From positions 1 through 50,734 of the forward strand of contig JAUWNP010000010.1 in assembly GCA_030612585.1 (NCBI GenBank): a stretch of 50,734 bases of DNA, in the 5' to 3' direction. The notes under the pieces were generated by a model that had not been told where the DNA came from, made no database searches, and saw only the letters and a list, made by a program, of their open reading frames with translations. Positions within the stretch are counted from its first letter, which is position 1, and the number at the start of each line of letters is the position of its first letter. The translations under genes and the position numbers were made by a program. Below, piece after piece: positions 24,071 to 31,747 of this stretch. The stretch is from Anaerolineae bacterium (GTDB taxonomy: Bacteria; Chloroflexota; Anaerolineae; B4-G1).

Positions 24071-25057
24071 TCACGATTTTAAATCTCGGATCGCCGGAAC
24101 GCCACCCAGGGACTCTGCTTGTTGCGCCGCCTGTAACACAGCCTGGGCCAGCACCTCGGCGGCAGCAATACCCACGGCTGTGGTGACTGCGGGATTGGCA
24201 CCACTGCCTTTCTTCGGCGGCTTTCCGGTGGACAGGGCAAAGATCGTGTCGCCGTCGAACATGGTGTGCACCGGGCGGATGGACCGCGCCAGGCCGTCTT
24301 GGGCCATCTGGGCCACTTTGTTGGCCGCCTCTTTCGTCAGGTAAGTGTTGGTGGCAACGACGGCCAGCGTGGTGTTGGCAAGACCGAGGAGCGTCTGCCC
24401 CAGGTCGCCCTGCATCCGTCTCACGGTGTTCACAAACCCGCCGATAACCGGCTTGCGCGTGCCGGCGATGATAGCGCCGCTGTCCGGATCCACCACATCG
24501 CCAAAGGCGTTGACGGCGACGATGGCCCCCACGACGATGCCTTTCCCGATCTTGACGCTGGCCGTGCCCAGGCCGCTCTTGGTGGCGAACTTAGGCCCCA
24601 GCAACTTGCCCACCGTGGCCCCCGTCCCCGCGCCGATACTGCCTTCGGCCACCGGGCCGCTGGTTGCCGATTGGCAGGCCTGGTAGCCCGCCTCGGCGTC
24701 GGGACGGGCCTTCGGGTCGCCGATGGCCAGGTCGAACAACACCGCCGCCGGTACGATGGGCACCACCCCCACACCGACGTTAAAGCCAATTTCGCGCTCC
24801 TCCAGGTAGCGCATAACACCACTCGCCGCGTCCAGACCATAGGCGCTGCCGCCGGTGATCACCACGGCGTGAACCTCTTGCACCCAGTTCATCGGGCGCA
24901 TCAGATCGGTCTCGCGGGTGCCAGGCGCGGAACCGCGCACGTCCACGCCGCCCACAGCCCCGCCCTCGCAGAGCACCACCGTGCAACCGGTGATGCCCTC
25001 ACGGTCAGTATAGTGACCTACCTTGATACCTTCTACATCGGTAATGGCGTTGTGCAT
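24071..25057 (-). CDS. P1-family (DmpA/BapA-like) aminopeptidase
   Basis: A 328-residue Ntn-type hydrolase that self-cleaves to expose an N-terminal nucleophile. Family members release N-terminal amino acids, and some act on beta-alanyl peptides. Conserved blocks are GIKVGHYTD near residue 10, RGSAPGTRETDL near 41, TGGSAYGLDAASGV near 68 and ANTTLAVVATN near 227, where cleavage before T229 is the likely processing point. It lies 50 bases after the M20 gene in the ECF operon. The 3' end is abutted by a MITE insertion. Confidence 0.9.
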   Translation of the reverse strand: MHNAITDVEGIKVGHYTDREGITGCTVVLCEGGAVGGVDVRGSAPGTRETDLMRPMNWVQEVHAVVITGGSAYGLDAASGVMRYLEEREIGFNVGVGVVPIVPAAVLFDLAIGDPKARPDAEAGYQACQSATSGPVAEGSIGAGTGATVGKLLGPKFATKSGLGTASVKIGKGIVVGAIVAVNAFGDVVDPDSGAIIAGTRKPVIGGFVNTVRRMQGDLGQTLLGLANTTLAVVATNTYLTKEAANKVAQMAQDGLARSIRPVHTMFDGDTIFALSTGKPPKKGSGANPAVTTAVGIAAAEVLAQAVLQAAQQAESLGGVPAIRDLKS

Positions 25058-25107
25058 TGCGCTTCCCTAGTTATAAACCCTCACCCAGGGCAAGAGTTAC
25101 TCTATCT

Positions 25108-26337
25108 CTACTCTTCCACCACGCCTAAAAAACGCATCGCTGTTACGGTGTAGAGTCTGGTCGCTTCAACCAACTCGTCCAGGCTCTGCCATTCGTCTAC
25201 GTGATGGGGGATGTAGATGTCGCCAGGACCACAGGTGACGATGGGCACGCCGGCCCAACTATAAAGAATCGTGCCGTCGGTGGAGCCGGGCACGCCGCCA
25301 TAGACCGGCTCCTTGCCGGTCAGGTCGCGGTAAGCCTGATCCAGCACCTTGACGACCGGCTCGTCCCGGTCGGTAGCGGTTGGTGCACGCGCCTCCAGCA
25401 CCTCCACCTCAAAGGCGACCCGCTCGTCCCTGGCGTGGATGGTATCGCAGGCGGCCTTGATCCTGGCCTCAATCTCCTCTGGCGATTGGCCAGGGATGAG
25501 GCGGATGTCCAACATGGCCTCCGTCTGCGCTGGCATGACGTTGTTCTGCGGCTCGCCGCGCACCGGTGAGCGCAGGATAGTGGGCGTGATGCTGGGCTGG
25601 CCCAGGAACTCGTGCCGGCCATGTTCGGCGATCTGGGCCGCTTCTATCCCCTGCACCGTTACCAGTAACTCCGCCATAGGATAGGCCGAGTTGACGCCGG
25701 TGAGCGGCATGCAGCCGTGGGCCATCTTGCCTGTGGCTGTGACCCGCATCCACATGACGCCCTTTTGGCTGATGCAGAGGTGGTTCTCCTCCGGCTCGCA
25801 AACAATGGCCGCGTCTACGTTGTCAGCCCAACCCTGCTTGACGAAGTGCTTGATGCCGATCATGCGGCCTTCCTCATCGCACACCGCGCCGATGAGGATA
25901 TCTCCGCCCAGTTTGACGCCACTTTCGACGATAGCCTTGATGGCGCAGATGGCCGCCACCAGGCCGCCCTTCATATCGTTCGCGCCTCGACCGTACATCT
26001 TGCCATTCACGATCTCGGCCTCGAAGGGAGGATACGTCCACTGGCTCACGTCTCCTTCGGTGACGACGTCGGTGTGGCCCTCGAACATGAGGGTCTTGCC
26101 CCCCTCCGCGCCGCGCCAGATGCCGATCACATTGGGTCGCCCTGGCTCGACGAACTCGAACGCCGTCTCCAATCCGATCTCCTCGAGCCGGGCCTCCACC
26201 CAGCGGGCAGCCGGTTCCTCGGCCTCGCCCTTCTCCGGGCGATAGACACTGGGGATACGCACTAACTCCTGCGTCCAGCGGATCACCTCGTCCTCATCCA
26301 CCAGAGACAACACTCTTTTCTCAAGATCGATGAGCAT
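25108..26337 (-). CDS. M20-family metallopeptidase/deacylase
   Basis: A 409-residue di-zinc hydrolase of the ArgE/DapE/carboxypeptidase type, acting on small amides. The metal-ligand motifs are FEGHTDVV, YGRGANDMKGG and CDEEGRMIG, plus a C-terminal histidine region IPHHVDEW. A dimerisation domain fills the middle (GQPSITPTIL). The ATG at 26337 has GGAGAG upstream; a longer frame start is rejected. It follows ecfT by 20 bases, so it belongs to the ECF operon and probably acts on the imported compound or on peptides. DapE function is unlikely in this context but not excluded. Confidence 0.9.
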   Translation of the reverse strand: MLIDLEKRVLSLVDEDEVIRWTQELVRIPSVYRPEKGEAEEPAARWVEARLEEIGLETAFEFVEPGRPNVIGIWRGAEGGKTLMFEGHTDVVTEGDVSQWTYPPFEAEIVNGKMYGRGANDMKGGLVAAICAIKAIVESGVKLGGDILIGAVCDEEGRMIGIKHFVKQGWADNVDAAIVCEPEENHLCISQKGVMWMRVTATGKMAHGCMPLTGVNSAYPMAELLVTVQGIEAAQIAEHGRHEFLGQPSITPTILRSPVRGEPQNNVMPAQTEAMLDIRLIPGQSPEEIEARIKAACDTIHARDERVAFEVEVLEARAPTATDRDEPVVKVLDQAYRDLTGKEPVYGGVPGSTDGTILYSWAGVPIVTCGPGDIYIPHHVDEWQSLDELVEATRLYTVTAMRFLGVVEE

Positions 26338-26357
26338 ACTCTCCTCTCTCCTCTGAA

Positions 26358-27215
26358 CTAGAACGGGAAGTAATCGCGGAAGGCCAACATAGCCACGGAG
26401 AAAAGCAGACCGAGCGCGCAAGCGGCGTAATCTATTCCTGCAAACTTGAGACGGATGAAACTGCTGCGCCCTCGGCCGCCGATGTAGCAACGGGCCTGCA
26501 TGGCCAGGATCAGGTCTTCGGCACGGCGGAGAGCGTCAATGAAGAGCGGTACGATGAGTACGGCTACCTGTCGTGCCGTCGTCACAAACTGGAGTTTCCC
26601 CTTGTGGGCGATGTCGGCGCCACGAGAGGCCTGCGCCTTCATGATGATCTCCAACTGCTCGCCCAGGAGCGGCACGAAGCGCAGGGCAATGGTCGCCACC
26701 AGCGAGAGTTCGTGCGCTGGCACGCCGATTCTGGAAAACGGCCGCAGCAGGCTCTCCATGCCGTGGGTGATGTTGGTCAACGTCGTGGTGTTGGTCAACA
26801 GGCTGGTCAAAAAGAGCAATTCGACGAAGCGCATCGTGGAGACGATGACCAGTTGCACGCTGCCGTTGGTGATGTGGATCCAGCCCCACTTGAAAAGCGT
26901 CCGGGTCTCCGCGCCATACGGCGTGAAGGCGCCACCGTAGAATAGAAGTTGCAGGATGGCCAGGACGATGATGAGGGGTATAGCCGGCTTGATGCCAGAA
27001 AAGATGTAGCGCAGGGAGATCCCCGAAAGAAGCACCATTAGCAGCGTGACCAGCACGAGGACAATGTTGGCTGAATAAGAGATGCTGAACGTGATGGCCA
27101 GGACGATGAACAAAAAGACCGAGAGCTTGGTGCGGGGATCCAGGCGATGAATGATCGAGTCGCCGGGCAGATACTGGCCGATGGTGATATTTCTCAGGAA
27201 TTCAAAATCTTCCAT
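26358..27215 (-). CDS. ecfT: ECF transporter transmembrane component EcfT
   Basis: The 285-residue integral membrane scaffold that joins the two EcfA ATPases to the S component. It has four to six hydrophobic segments. The cytoplasmic coupling helices carry the characteristic short motifs ASRGAD and ARCYIGG (the usual Ala-Arg-Gly type, the second changed). It overlaps the upstream ATPase gene by 22 bases. Together with the two ATPases it forms a complete module; the S component is 4 kb downstream on the same strand. Confidence 0.92.
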   Translation of the reverse strand: MEDFEFLRNITIGQYLPGDSIIHRLDPRTKLSVFLFIVLAITFSISYSANIVLVLVTLLMVLLSGISLRYIFSGIKPAIPLIIVLAILQLLFYGGAFTPYGAETRTLFKWGWIHITNGSVQLVIVSTMRFVELLFLTSLLTNTTTLTNITHGMESLLRPFSRIGVPAHELSLVATIALRFVPLLGEQLEIIMKAQASRGADIAHKGKLQFVTTARQVAVLIVPLFIDALRRAEDLILAMQARCYIGGRGRSSFIRLKFAGIDYAACALGLLFSVAMLAFRDYFPF

Positions 27216-28060
27216 ACTTCTTCCACCCCTTCTTCCACCGTCACCGGAATTTGCTCCACTGTTATGTCCCGGGCGATCAGTTCGTGTGCTATTTCTGTCA
27301 CCTGGGGCACGCCCAGCCCATGCTCGCGTAACTTCTCCGGCTGAGAAAAGACCTCGCGGGTGGTGCCGCTCATCACCACGCGCCCCTCGTCCATGACGTA
27401 GATGCGATCCACCAGTTCGGCTATGTCTTCCATGTTGGGCGAGACGAAGATCAACGTAAGGCCATGATTTCTGTGCAACTCAAACAATCGCTCAAGAAGA
27501 TCCTTGCGGCTGCGCGGGTCCACGCCGGAGGTGGATTCGTCCAGTATGAGCACCTCCGGCTGGAGCGCAAGGACGCCCGCCAGGGCGGCCTTCCGCATCT
27601 CGCCACCGCTCAGGGAGAAGGTAAAACGATCCTTGAACTCCTCAAAGTCCAGCCCCACCATCTCCATAGCCCACTTGACGCGCTCGCGGCGCTCGGCTTG
27701 CTCCATACCCAACTTCTTGGGACCAAAGGCGATGTCGTCGCCCACCAAGCGCTCGAATAACTGCTGCTCCGGGTACTGAAACACCAGGCCGATCTTTTGT
27801 CGAATACAGCGGACGTCTACCTTGGGATTGCTCAGGTCCTGCCCGTCCACGAAAACTTTGCCCGGCTCCCGGGGGCGAATGAGACCGTTGAAGTGCTGCA
27901 CCACCGTGGATTTTCCTGCCCCTGTGCGGCCGATGATGCCCACCGATGCGCCCTTGTGAATCTCCATGCTCACGCCGTGCAAAGCTGGCACTTCCAGTGG
28001 AGTGTCGCGCATGTAGGTGTGATGTAGGTCGTTGATCTTGATGAATGGCTGCTCGCTCAT
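27194..28060 (-). CDS. ecfA2: ECF transporter ATPase EcfA2, H-loop histidine replaced
   Basis: A 288-residue ATPase of the energy-coupling module. Motifs present are Walker A GRTGAGKS (44-51), Q-loop Q95, signature LSGGE (150-154) and Walker B LILDE (171-175). The switch position, normally a histidine in VSH.M, reads VSPNM with P208. The catalytic glutamate E175 is kept. The partner EcfA1 has a normal ITHFM histidine, so the two ATP sites would be unequal. It overlaps ecfA1 by ATGA and ecfT by 22 bases. Confidence 0.92.
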   Translation of the reverse strand: MSEQPFIKINDLHHTYMRDTPLEVPALHGVSMEIHKGASVGIIGRTGAGKSTVVQHFNGLIRPREPGKVFVDGQDLSNPKVDVRCIRQKIGLVFQYPEQQLFERLVGDDIAFGPKKLGMEQAERRERVKWAMEMVGLDFEEFKDRFTFSLSGGEMRKAALAGVLALQPEVLILDESTSGVDPRSRKDLLERLFELHRNHGLTLIFVSPNMEDIAELVDRIYVMDEGRVVMSGTTREVFSQPEKLREHGLGVPQVTEIAHELIARDITVEQIPVTVEEGVEEVWKILNS

Positions 28061-28926
28061 ACCCCATCCCTCCCGTTGACGCGACGTTGGATCTCGTCGG
28101 CCACCTCGTTCACCAGCAACAAGTCTGGCGGGAAGGTAGGATCGCGCTGGTTCATCCGATAGGCCAGTTCCGTCGTCTGCGGCACGTCCAGTTGCAGGGC
28201 ACGCAACTCTTCGACGTGGGTAAACACCTCGTGAGGCGTCCCCGCCATGACGATCTTGCCCTCTTCCATAACGATGACCCGGTCCCCTTCGGCGGCCTCG
28301 TGCATGAAATGGGTGATCGCGATAACTGTCACTCCATCGTCGTTCAATTTGCGCACGGCCGCCAACACGTCCCGCCGCCCTTCAGGATCCAGCATGGCCG
28401 TGGACTCGTCCAGTATCAGCACTTCTGGCTTCATCGCCATGACGCCGGCGATGGCCACCCGCTGCTTCTGCCCGGCCGAGAGCCGGTGTGGAGCCCGCTG
28501 GCGGTAATCCAGCATGTCCACCACGCCCAACGCCCACTCGACCCGCTCCCGAAGTTCATCCTCCGGCACGCCCAGGTTTTCCGGGCCAAAGGCCACGTCT
28601 TCTTCGACGACTGTAGCCACGATCTGGTTATCGGGGATCTGAAAGACCATGCCTACGGTGCTACGAATGGCCAGCGTGTTCGCTCGCTCCCGCGTGTTCA
28701 TCCCTTTGACCCAGACGTTGCCCTCCGTCGGCCGCAATAGAACGTTGATGTTCTTGGCCAGCGTGGACTTGCCAGAGCCGTTGTGCCCGACGATGACCAG
28801 GTAGTCGCCGGGTGAAATATCCAGGTCTATTCCTTTTAGGGCATGAATAGGGTATTCGGACTGGGGATTGTAGTAAAAATGGAGACCTTGAATCTTAACA
28901 ATCTGTTCCACCGATGTAACAGACAA
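28057..28926 (-). CDS. ecfA1: ECF transporter ATPase EcfA1
   Basis: A 289-residue ATPase heading the ECF operon. Motifs are Walker A GHNGSGKS (47-54), signature LSAGQ (A in place of the first G), Walker B LILDES and H-loop ITHFM. The start is TTG at 28926 with a GAGGGGGGGA ribosome site; GTG six codons in is an alternative. The promoter at 29013-29041 lies in the intergenic region shared with the GntR regulator. Confidence 0.92.
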   Translation of the reverse strand: MSVTSVEQIVKIQGLHFYYNPQSEYPIHALKGIDLDISPGDYLVIVGHNGSGKSTLAKNINVLLRPTEGNVWVKGMNTRERANTLAIRSTVGMVFQIPDNQIVATVVEEDVAFGPENLGVPEDELRERVEWALGVVDMLDYRQRAPHRLSAGQKQRVAIAGVMAMKPEVLILDESTAMLDPEGRRDVLAAVRKLNDDGVTVIAITHFMHEAAEGDRVIVMEEGKIVMAGTPHEVFTHVEELRALQLDVPQTTELAYRMNQRDPTFPPDLLLVNEVADEIQRRVNGRDGV

Positions 28927-28957
28927 CGCTTCCCCCCCCTCTGTTCTCTCTGAGACG

Positions 28958-28986
28958 TTGACAAATCGGATTTATTATGCTATGAT
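28958..28986 (+). promoter_or_regulatory. Promoter of the GntR-pan operon
   Basis: TTGACA (28958-28963), 17-base spacer, TATGAT (28981-28986). The start is near 28993 with a leader of about 108 bases. It faces the ECF promoter. Confidence 0.78.
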
Positions 28987-29003
28987 TTATTCAAGGATTG
29001 TCG

Positions 29004-29015
29004 AATGTCTACATT
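29004..29015. promoter_or_regulatory. Palindromic operator candidate AATGTCTACATT
   Basis: A perfect 5-bp inverted repeat around CT. It contains GT-N2-AC, similar in style to GntR-superfamily operators. It lies between the two facing -10 boxes and overlaps the ECF -10, so a bound regulator would block both promoters. Confidence 0.55.
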
Positions 29016-29041
29016 ATACCATCAACGAGTCCAATCGTCAA
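29013..29041 (-). promoter_or_regulatory. Promoter of the ECF operon
   Basis: On the minus strand TTGACG (29041-29036), 17-base spacer, TATAAT (29018-29013). The start near 29006 gives a leader of about 80 bases to the TTG of ecfA1. Confidence 0.78.
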
Positions 29042-29100
29042 CCTCCTAAAAACGAAAAAACTCCAGGTATTCACAACGACTTCAGGGCGGAATAGGCCAA

Positions 29101-29811
29101 ATGGGCATGCAGGTTTTCAAACAAGTTCCCCACAAATCATTGCGGGAGGCAGCCCTGTCGGCCATCCGGCAGGCGATTTCGCGCGGCGATCTGAAGCCAG
29201 GCCAGCGATTGGTGGAGAGTGACATCGCCGAGCAGATGGGGATCAGTCGGGCGCCGGTGCGAGAGGCGCTGCGCCAACTGGAAACCGAGGGGTTGGTGGT
29301 GAGCGAACCGCACCGGGGCACTTTCGTCACCGAGATCTCTGCCACCGACCTGTGGGAAATCTACACGCTACGGGCGGCCATCGAGAGTCTGGCGGTGCGC
29401 ATCGTCACGGAGAAGGCATCGGCGGAGATGCTGGCGCAACTGCAACAGGCCGTGGCCGACATGGCCCAGGCCGCCCGCGAAGGTGATCTCGCCCGCCTGG
29501 CCGCCCTCGATATGGCATTCCACGAGACGTTGTGCCGTGCGTCAGGCCATTCGCGTCTGTTGGCCATCTGGCTGAGTATGACAACTCAAATCAGCACCTT
29601 CGTTGACCTGACCAGCATACTCTGCCTGCCGGCCGACGAGGTGGTGCGCCTTCACACCGAGGTCGTCGAGCACATCCAGAACGGGCGTGCCGAGGAGGCA
29701 GGGCAATCGCTGGCACGCTACATCCTCGACGTAGGTAAACGCATCTGCCAAGAGCGAGGTAAACCGTCGGATGGGTTCAGCTCTGAACAATCTGTAAGGA
29801 GGAGCCAGTGA
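29101..29811 (+). CDS. GntR-family regulator with FCD ligand domain
   Basis: A 236-residue transcription factor. The winged helix spans about 10-75, with recognition region ISRAPVREALRQLETEGLV. The all-helical FCD domain follows, with candidate metal or acid-binding residues in ALDMAFHETL and HTEVVEHI. FCD regulators usually respond to small organic acids. It heads the panB-panE-aminotransferase-dehydrogenase operon and is divergent from the ECF operon, so it probably controls both through the shared promoter region. ATG 29101 or 29107 could be used. Confidence 0.9.
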   Translation: MGMQVFKQVPHKSLREAALSAIRQAISRGDLKPGQRLVESDIAEQMGISRAPVREALRQLETEGLVVSEPHRGTFVTEISATDLWEIYTLRAAIESLAVRIVTEKASAEMLAQLQQAVADMAQAAREGDLARLAALDMAFHETLCRASGHSRLLAIWLSMTTQISTFVDLTSILCLPADEVVRLHTEVVEHIQNGRAEEAGQSLARYILDVGKRICQERGKPSDGFSSEQSVRRSQ

Positions 29812-29882
29812 GCAAAAGTCGCACGTATCCGCTCCAGGCCCCCGTATCGGGGGCGTCCCATGCAGCGAGGCATCACTTTTGA
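29808..29882 (+). CDS. Possible 24-residue leader peptide before panB
   Basis: A GTG at 29808 overlaps the GntR stop codon. Its context GTAAGGAGGAGCCAGTGAG nearly duplicates the panB start context GTAAGGAGGAACCAGTGAG at 29891-29909. The short frame begins MSKSRTYPLQ and ends at TGA 29880-29882. A strong hairpin (29838-29854) lies inside it. It could be a leader peptide affecting panB, or the worn product of a local duplication of the panB start. Confidence 0.45.
   Translation: MSKSRTYPLQAPVSGASHAARHHF
29838..29854 (+). promoter_or_regulatory. GC-rich hairpin between GntR and panB
   Basis: GCCCCCG and CGGGGGC form a perfect 7-bp stem with a TAT loop. There is no T tract, so termination is unlikely; translational effects are possible. 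Confidence 0.5.
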
Positions 29883-29904
29883 CGCAATGCGTAAGGAGGA
29901 ACCA

Positions 29905-30756
29905 GTGAGTCGCAAAAAAGTTACGATCTTGAGTTTGAAAAGCAAAAAGGAAAAGGGCGAACCGATCACCATGCTCACCGCCTACGATTACCCTACCGGG
30001 CTGCTGGTGGACCAGGCGGGCATAGACATCATCCTGGTGGGCGATTCGCTGGCCATGGTGGTGCTGGGCCACGAGAATACCGTGGCTGTGACAATGGACG
30101 AGATGTTGCATCACTGCAAGGCCGTGGCGCGAGGGGCGAAGAATCCCCTGTTGGTAGGCGACATGCCCTTTATGTCCTATCAGGTGGACGTGAAAGAGGC
30201 CATCCGCAACGCAGGGCGGTTTCTCAAAGAGGGCGGTATGGACGTGGTCAAACTGGAAGGTGGGCGCGACATGGCCCCTGCCGTCAAGGGTATCGTGGAC
30301 GCTGGCATCCCGGTGATGGGCCACATCGGCCTGACGCCCCAGACCATCTCCAAACTGGGCGGCTACCGTGTGCAGGGCAAGGACATCGCCACCGCCAAAG
30401 CCCTCATTGACGACGGACTGGCGCTGGAGGAGGCCGGCGCGTTCAGCCTCATCCTGGAGGCGATCCCTGGCCCGGTGGCCAGGCTCATCACCGAGCGCGT
30501 AGGTATCCCCACCATCGGCATCGGCGCTGGGCCAGACTGCGATGGGCAGGTGCTGGTCACTCACGATCTGATTGGCCTCTTTGACCGCTTTGTGCCCAAG
30601 TTCGTCAAGCAGTACACCAATACCTTTTCCTCCATCATCGAGGCGCTGGAGAGTTATCGGGACGAGGTCGTCGCCGGCACCTTCCCCGGCCCCGAACACG
30701 GCTACAGCATGAGCGATGAGGTTCTGCAGGCCTTGTTGAAGGAATTTGGCGAGTAG
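29905..30756 (+). CDS. panB: Ketopantoate hydroxymethyltransferase
   Basis: Interconverts alpha-ketoisovalerate plus methylene-tetrahydrofolate with ketopantoate; the reaction is reversible. The 283-residue cytoplasmic TIM-barrel protein has the metal and substrate residues in VGDSLAM, GDMPFMSY, VKLEGG and LEAIPG, and the substrate loop GHIGLTPQ. The GTG at 29905 is chosen for AAGGAGG with a 4-base gap. It is followed 22 bases later by panE. In ordinary genomes this pair makes pantothenate. Here the transporter, hydrolases and beta-alanine-type enzymes around it leave open the degradative direction. Confidence 0.93.
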   Translation: MSRKKVTILSLKSKKEKGEPITMLTAYDYPTGLLVDQAGIDIILVGDSLAMVVLGHENTVAVTMDEMLHHCKAVARGAKNPLLVGDMPFMSYQVDVKEAIRNAGRFLKEGGMDVVKLEGGRDMAPAVKGIVDAGIPVMGHIGLTPQTISKLGGYRVQGKDIATAKALIDDGLALEEAGAFSLILEAIPGPVARLITERVGIPTIGIGAGPDCDGQVLVTHDLIGLFDRFVPKFVKQYTNTFSSIIEALESYRDEVVAGTFPGPEHGYSMSDEVLQALLKEFGE

Positions 30757-30778
30757 CCTTGACGGAAAGAGGTATGAA

Positions 30779-31708
30779 ATGACGATGCGCATAGCAGTTG
30801 TGGGCGCGGGCGCGATGGGGAGCCTGTTTGGCGGCACACTGTCGGCGGTGACAGAGGTGACGTTGCTGGATCCGTGGGCTGAGCACGTGGCTGCCATGCA
30901 ACGGGATGGGCTGCGCATCGTCGAACTCGACGGGCGCGAGACGACTATCCCCGTGACCGCCACCACCGATCCCGCCGCTGTGCCGGAAGTTGACCTGGTC
31001 ATCATCTTTGTCAAGTCACACGGTACGCGACAGGCCAGCCTGTGGGCCAGCCGCTTTCTGGCTCCCGGCGGGCTGGCGCTGACGCTGCAAAACGGTGTCG
31101 GCAACGGTGAGACGATGGCCGAGGTGCTGGGCGCGGATCGGGTCGTGGCTGGCGTCACCTCGCACGGGGCGACGCTGCTGGGGCTGGGGCGCGTGCGCCA
31201 CGCTGGCTGTGGCCCCACCCACATTGCCACCCGCCCCGAGATTGCCGCGAGCCTGTCAGAGGTGGCCGCCGTCTTTGAGCAGGCGGGGTTCGAGGTGCAC
31301 CTCTCCGACGACCTGGAGAGTCTGGTGTGGGGCAAGTTGATCATCAACGTCGGCATCAACGGGCTCACGGCCATTCTGCGCGTGCCCAATGGCCAGTTGG
31401 TGGAGATCCCCGCCGCCGGCGCGTTGACGGCCCAGGCCGTGGCAGAGGCTGAGGCCGTATGCCGGGCCAAAGGCATCTCGCTACCCTACGATGACCCGCT
31501 GGGTCGCGTGCAGGAAGTGGCCCGCGCCACGGCGACCAACCGGGCCTCTATGCTACAAGACGTGCTGCGCGGCGTCCCCACCGAAATCGGCGTCATCAAC
31601 GAGGCTATCGTCCGCGAAGGGAAGCGGCTGGGTATACCCACACCGATCAATGAGTTTATCGTGACGACGATCCGGGCCATTGAGGGCAGTTACGCGGCGA
31701 GAGTATAA
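30779..31708 (+). CDS. panE: 2-dehydropantoate 2-reductase
   Basis: An NADPH-dependent enzyme interconverting ketopantoate and pantoate; 309 residues. The N-terminal Rossmann fold has GAGAMGSLFGG and the FVKSHGT lysine. The C-terminal helical domain has the catalytic lysine in WGKLIINVGINGLTA and the substrate residues in NRASMLQDV. ATG 30779 has AGAGG upstream; ATG 30785 is an alternative. It sits between panB and the aminotransferase gene in a tight operon. Paralogues of this family can act on other 2-oxoacids, so exact substrate is a family-level inference. Confidence 0.88.
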   Translation: MTMRIAVVGAGAMGSLFGGTLSAVTEVTLLDPWAEHVAAMQRDGLRIVELDGRETTIPVTATTDPAAVPEVDLVIIFVKSHGTRQASLWASRFLAPGGLALTLQNGVGNGETMAEVLGADRVVAGVTSHGATLLGLGRVRHAGCGPTHIATRPEIAASLSEVAAVFEQAGFEVHLSDDLESLVWGKLIINVGINGLTAILRVPNGQLVEIPAAGALTAQAVAEAEAVCRAKGISLPYDDPLGRVQEVARATATNRASMLQDVLRGVPTEIGVINEAIVREGKRLGIPTPINEFIVTTIRAIEGSYAARV

Positions 31709-31747
31709 GTTAGTAGATGGGTAAACTGGTAGAGAAGGAGTGAAAAC

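Noticed and set aside
22762..24071. Composite transposon carrying the alpha/beta hydrolase
   Set aside because: Each element has its own flanking duplication and the outermost 8-mers do not match, so the insertions are independent.
29542..31476. 644-residue open frame antisense to panB and panE
   Set aside because: It mirrors well-conserved genes on the other strand, lacks a recognisable domain and arises from high GC at third positions.
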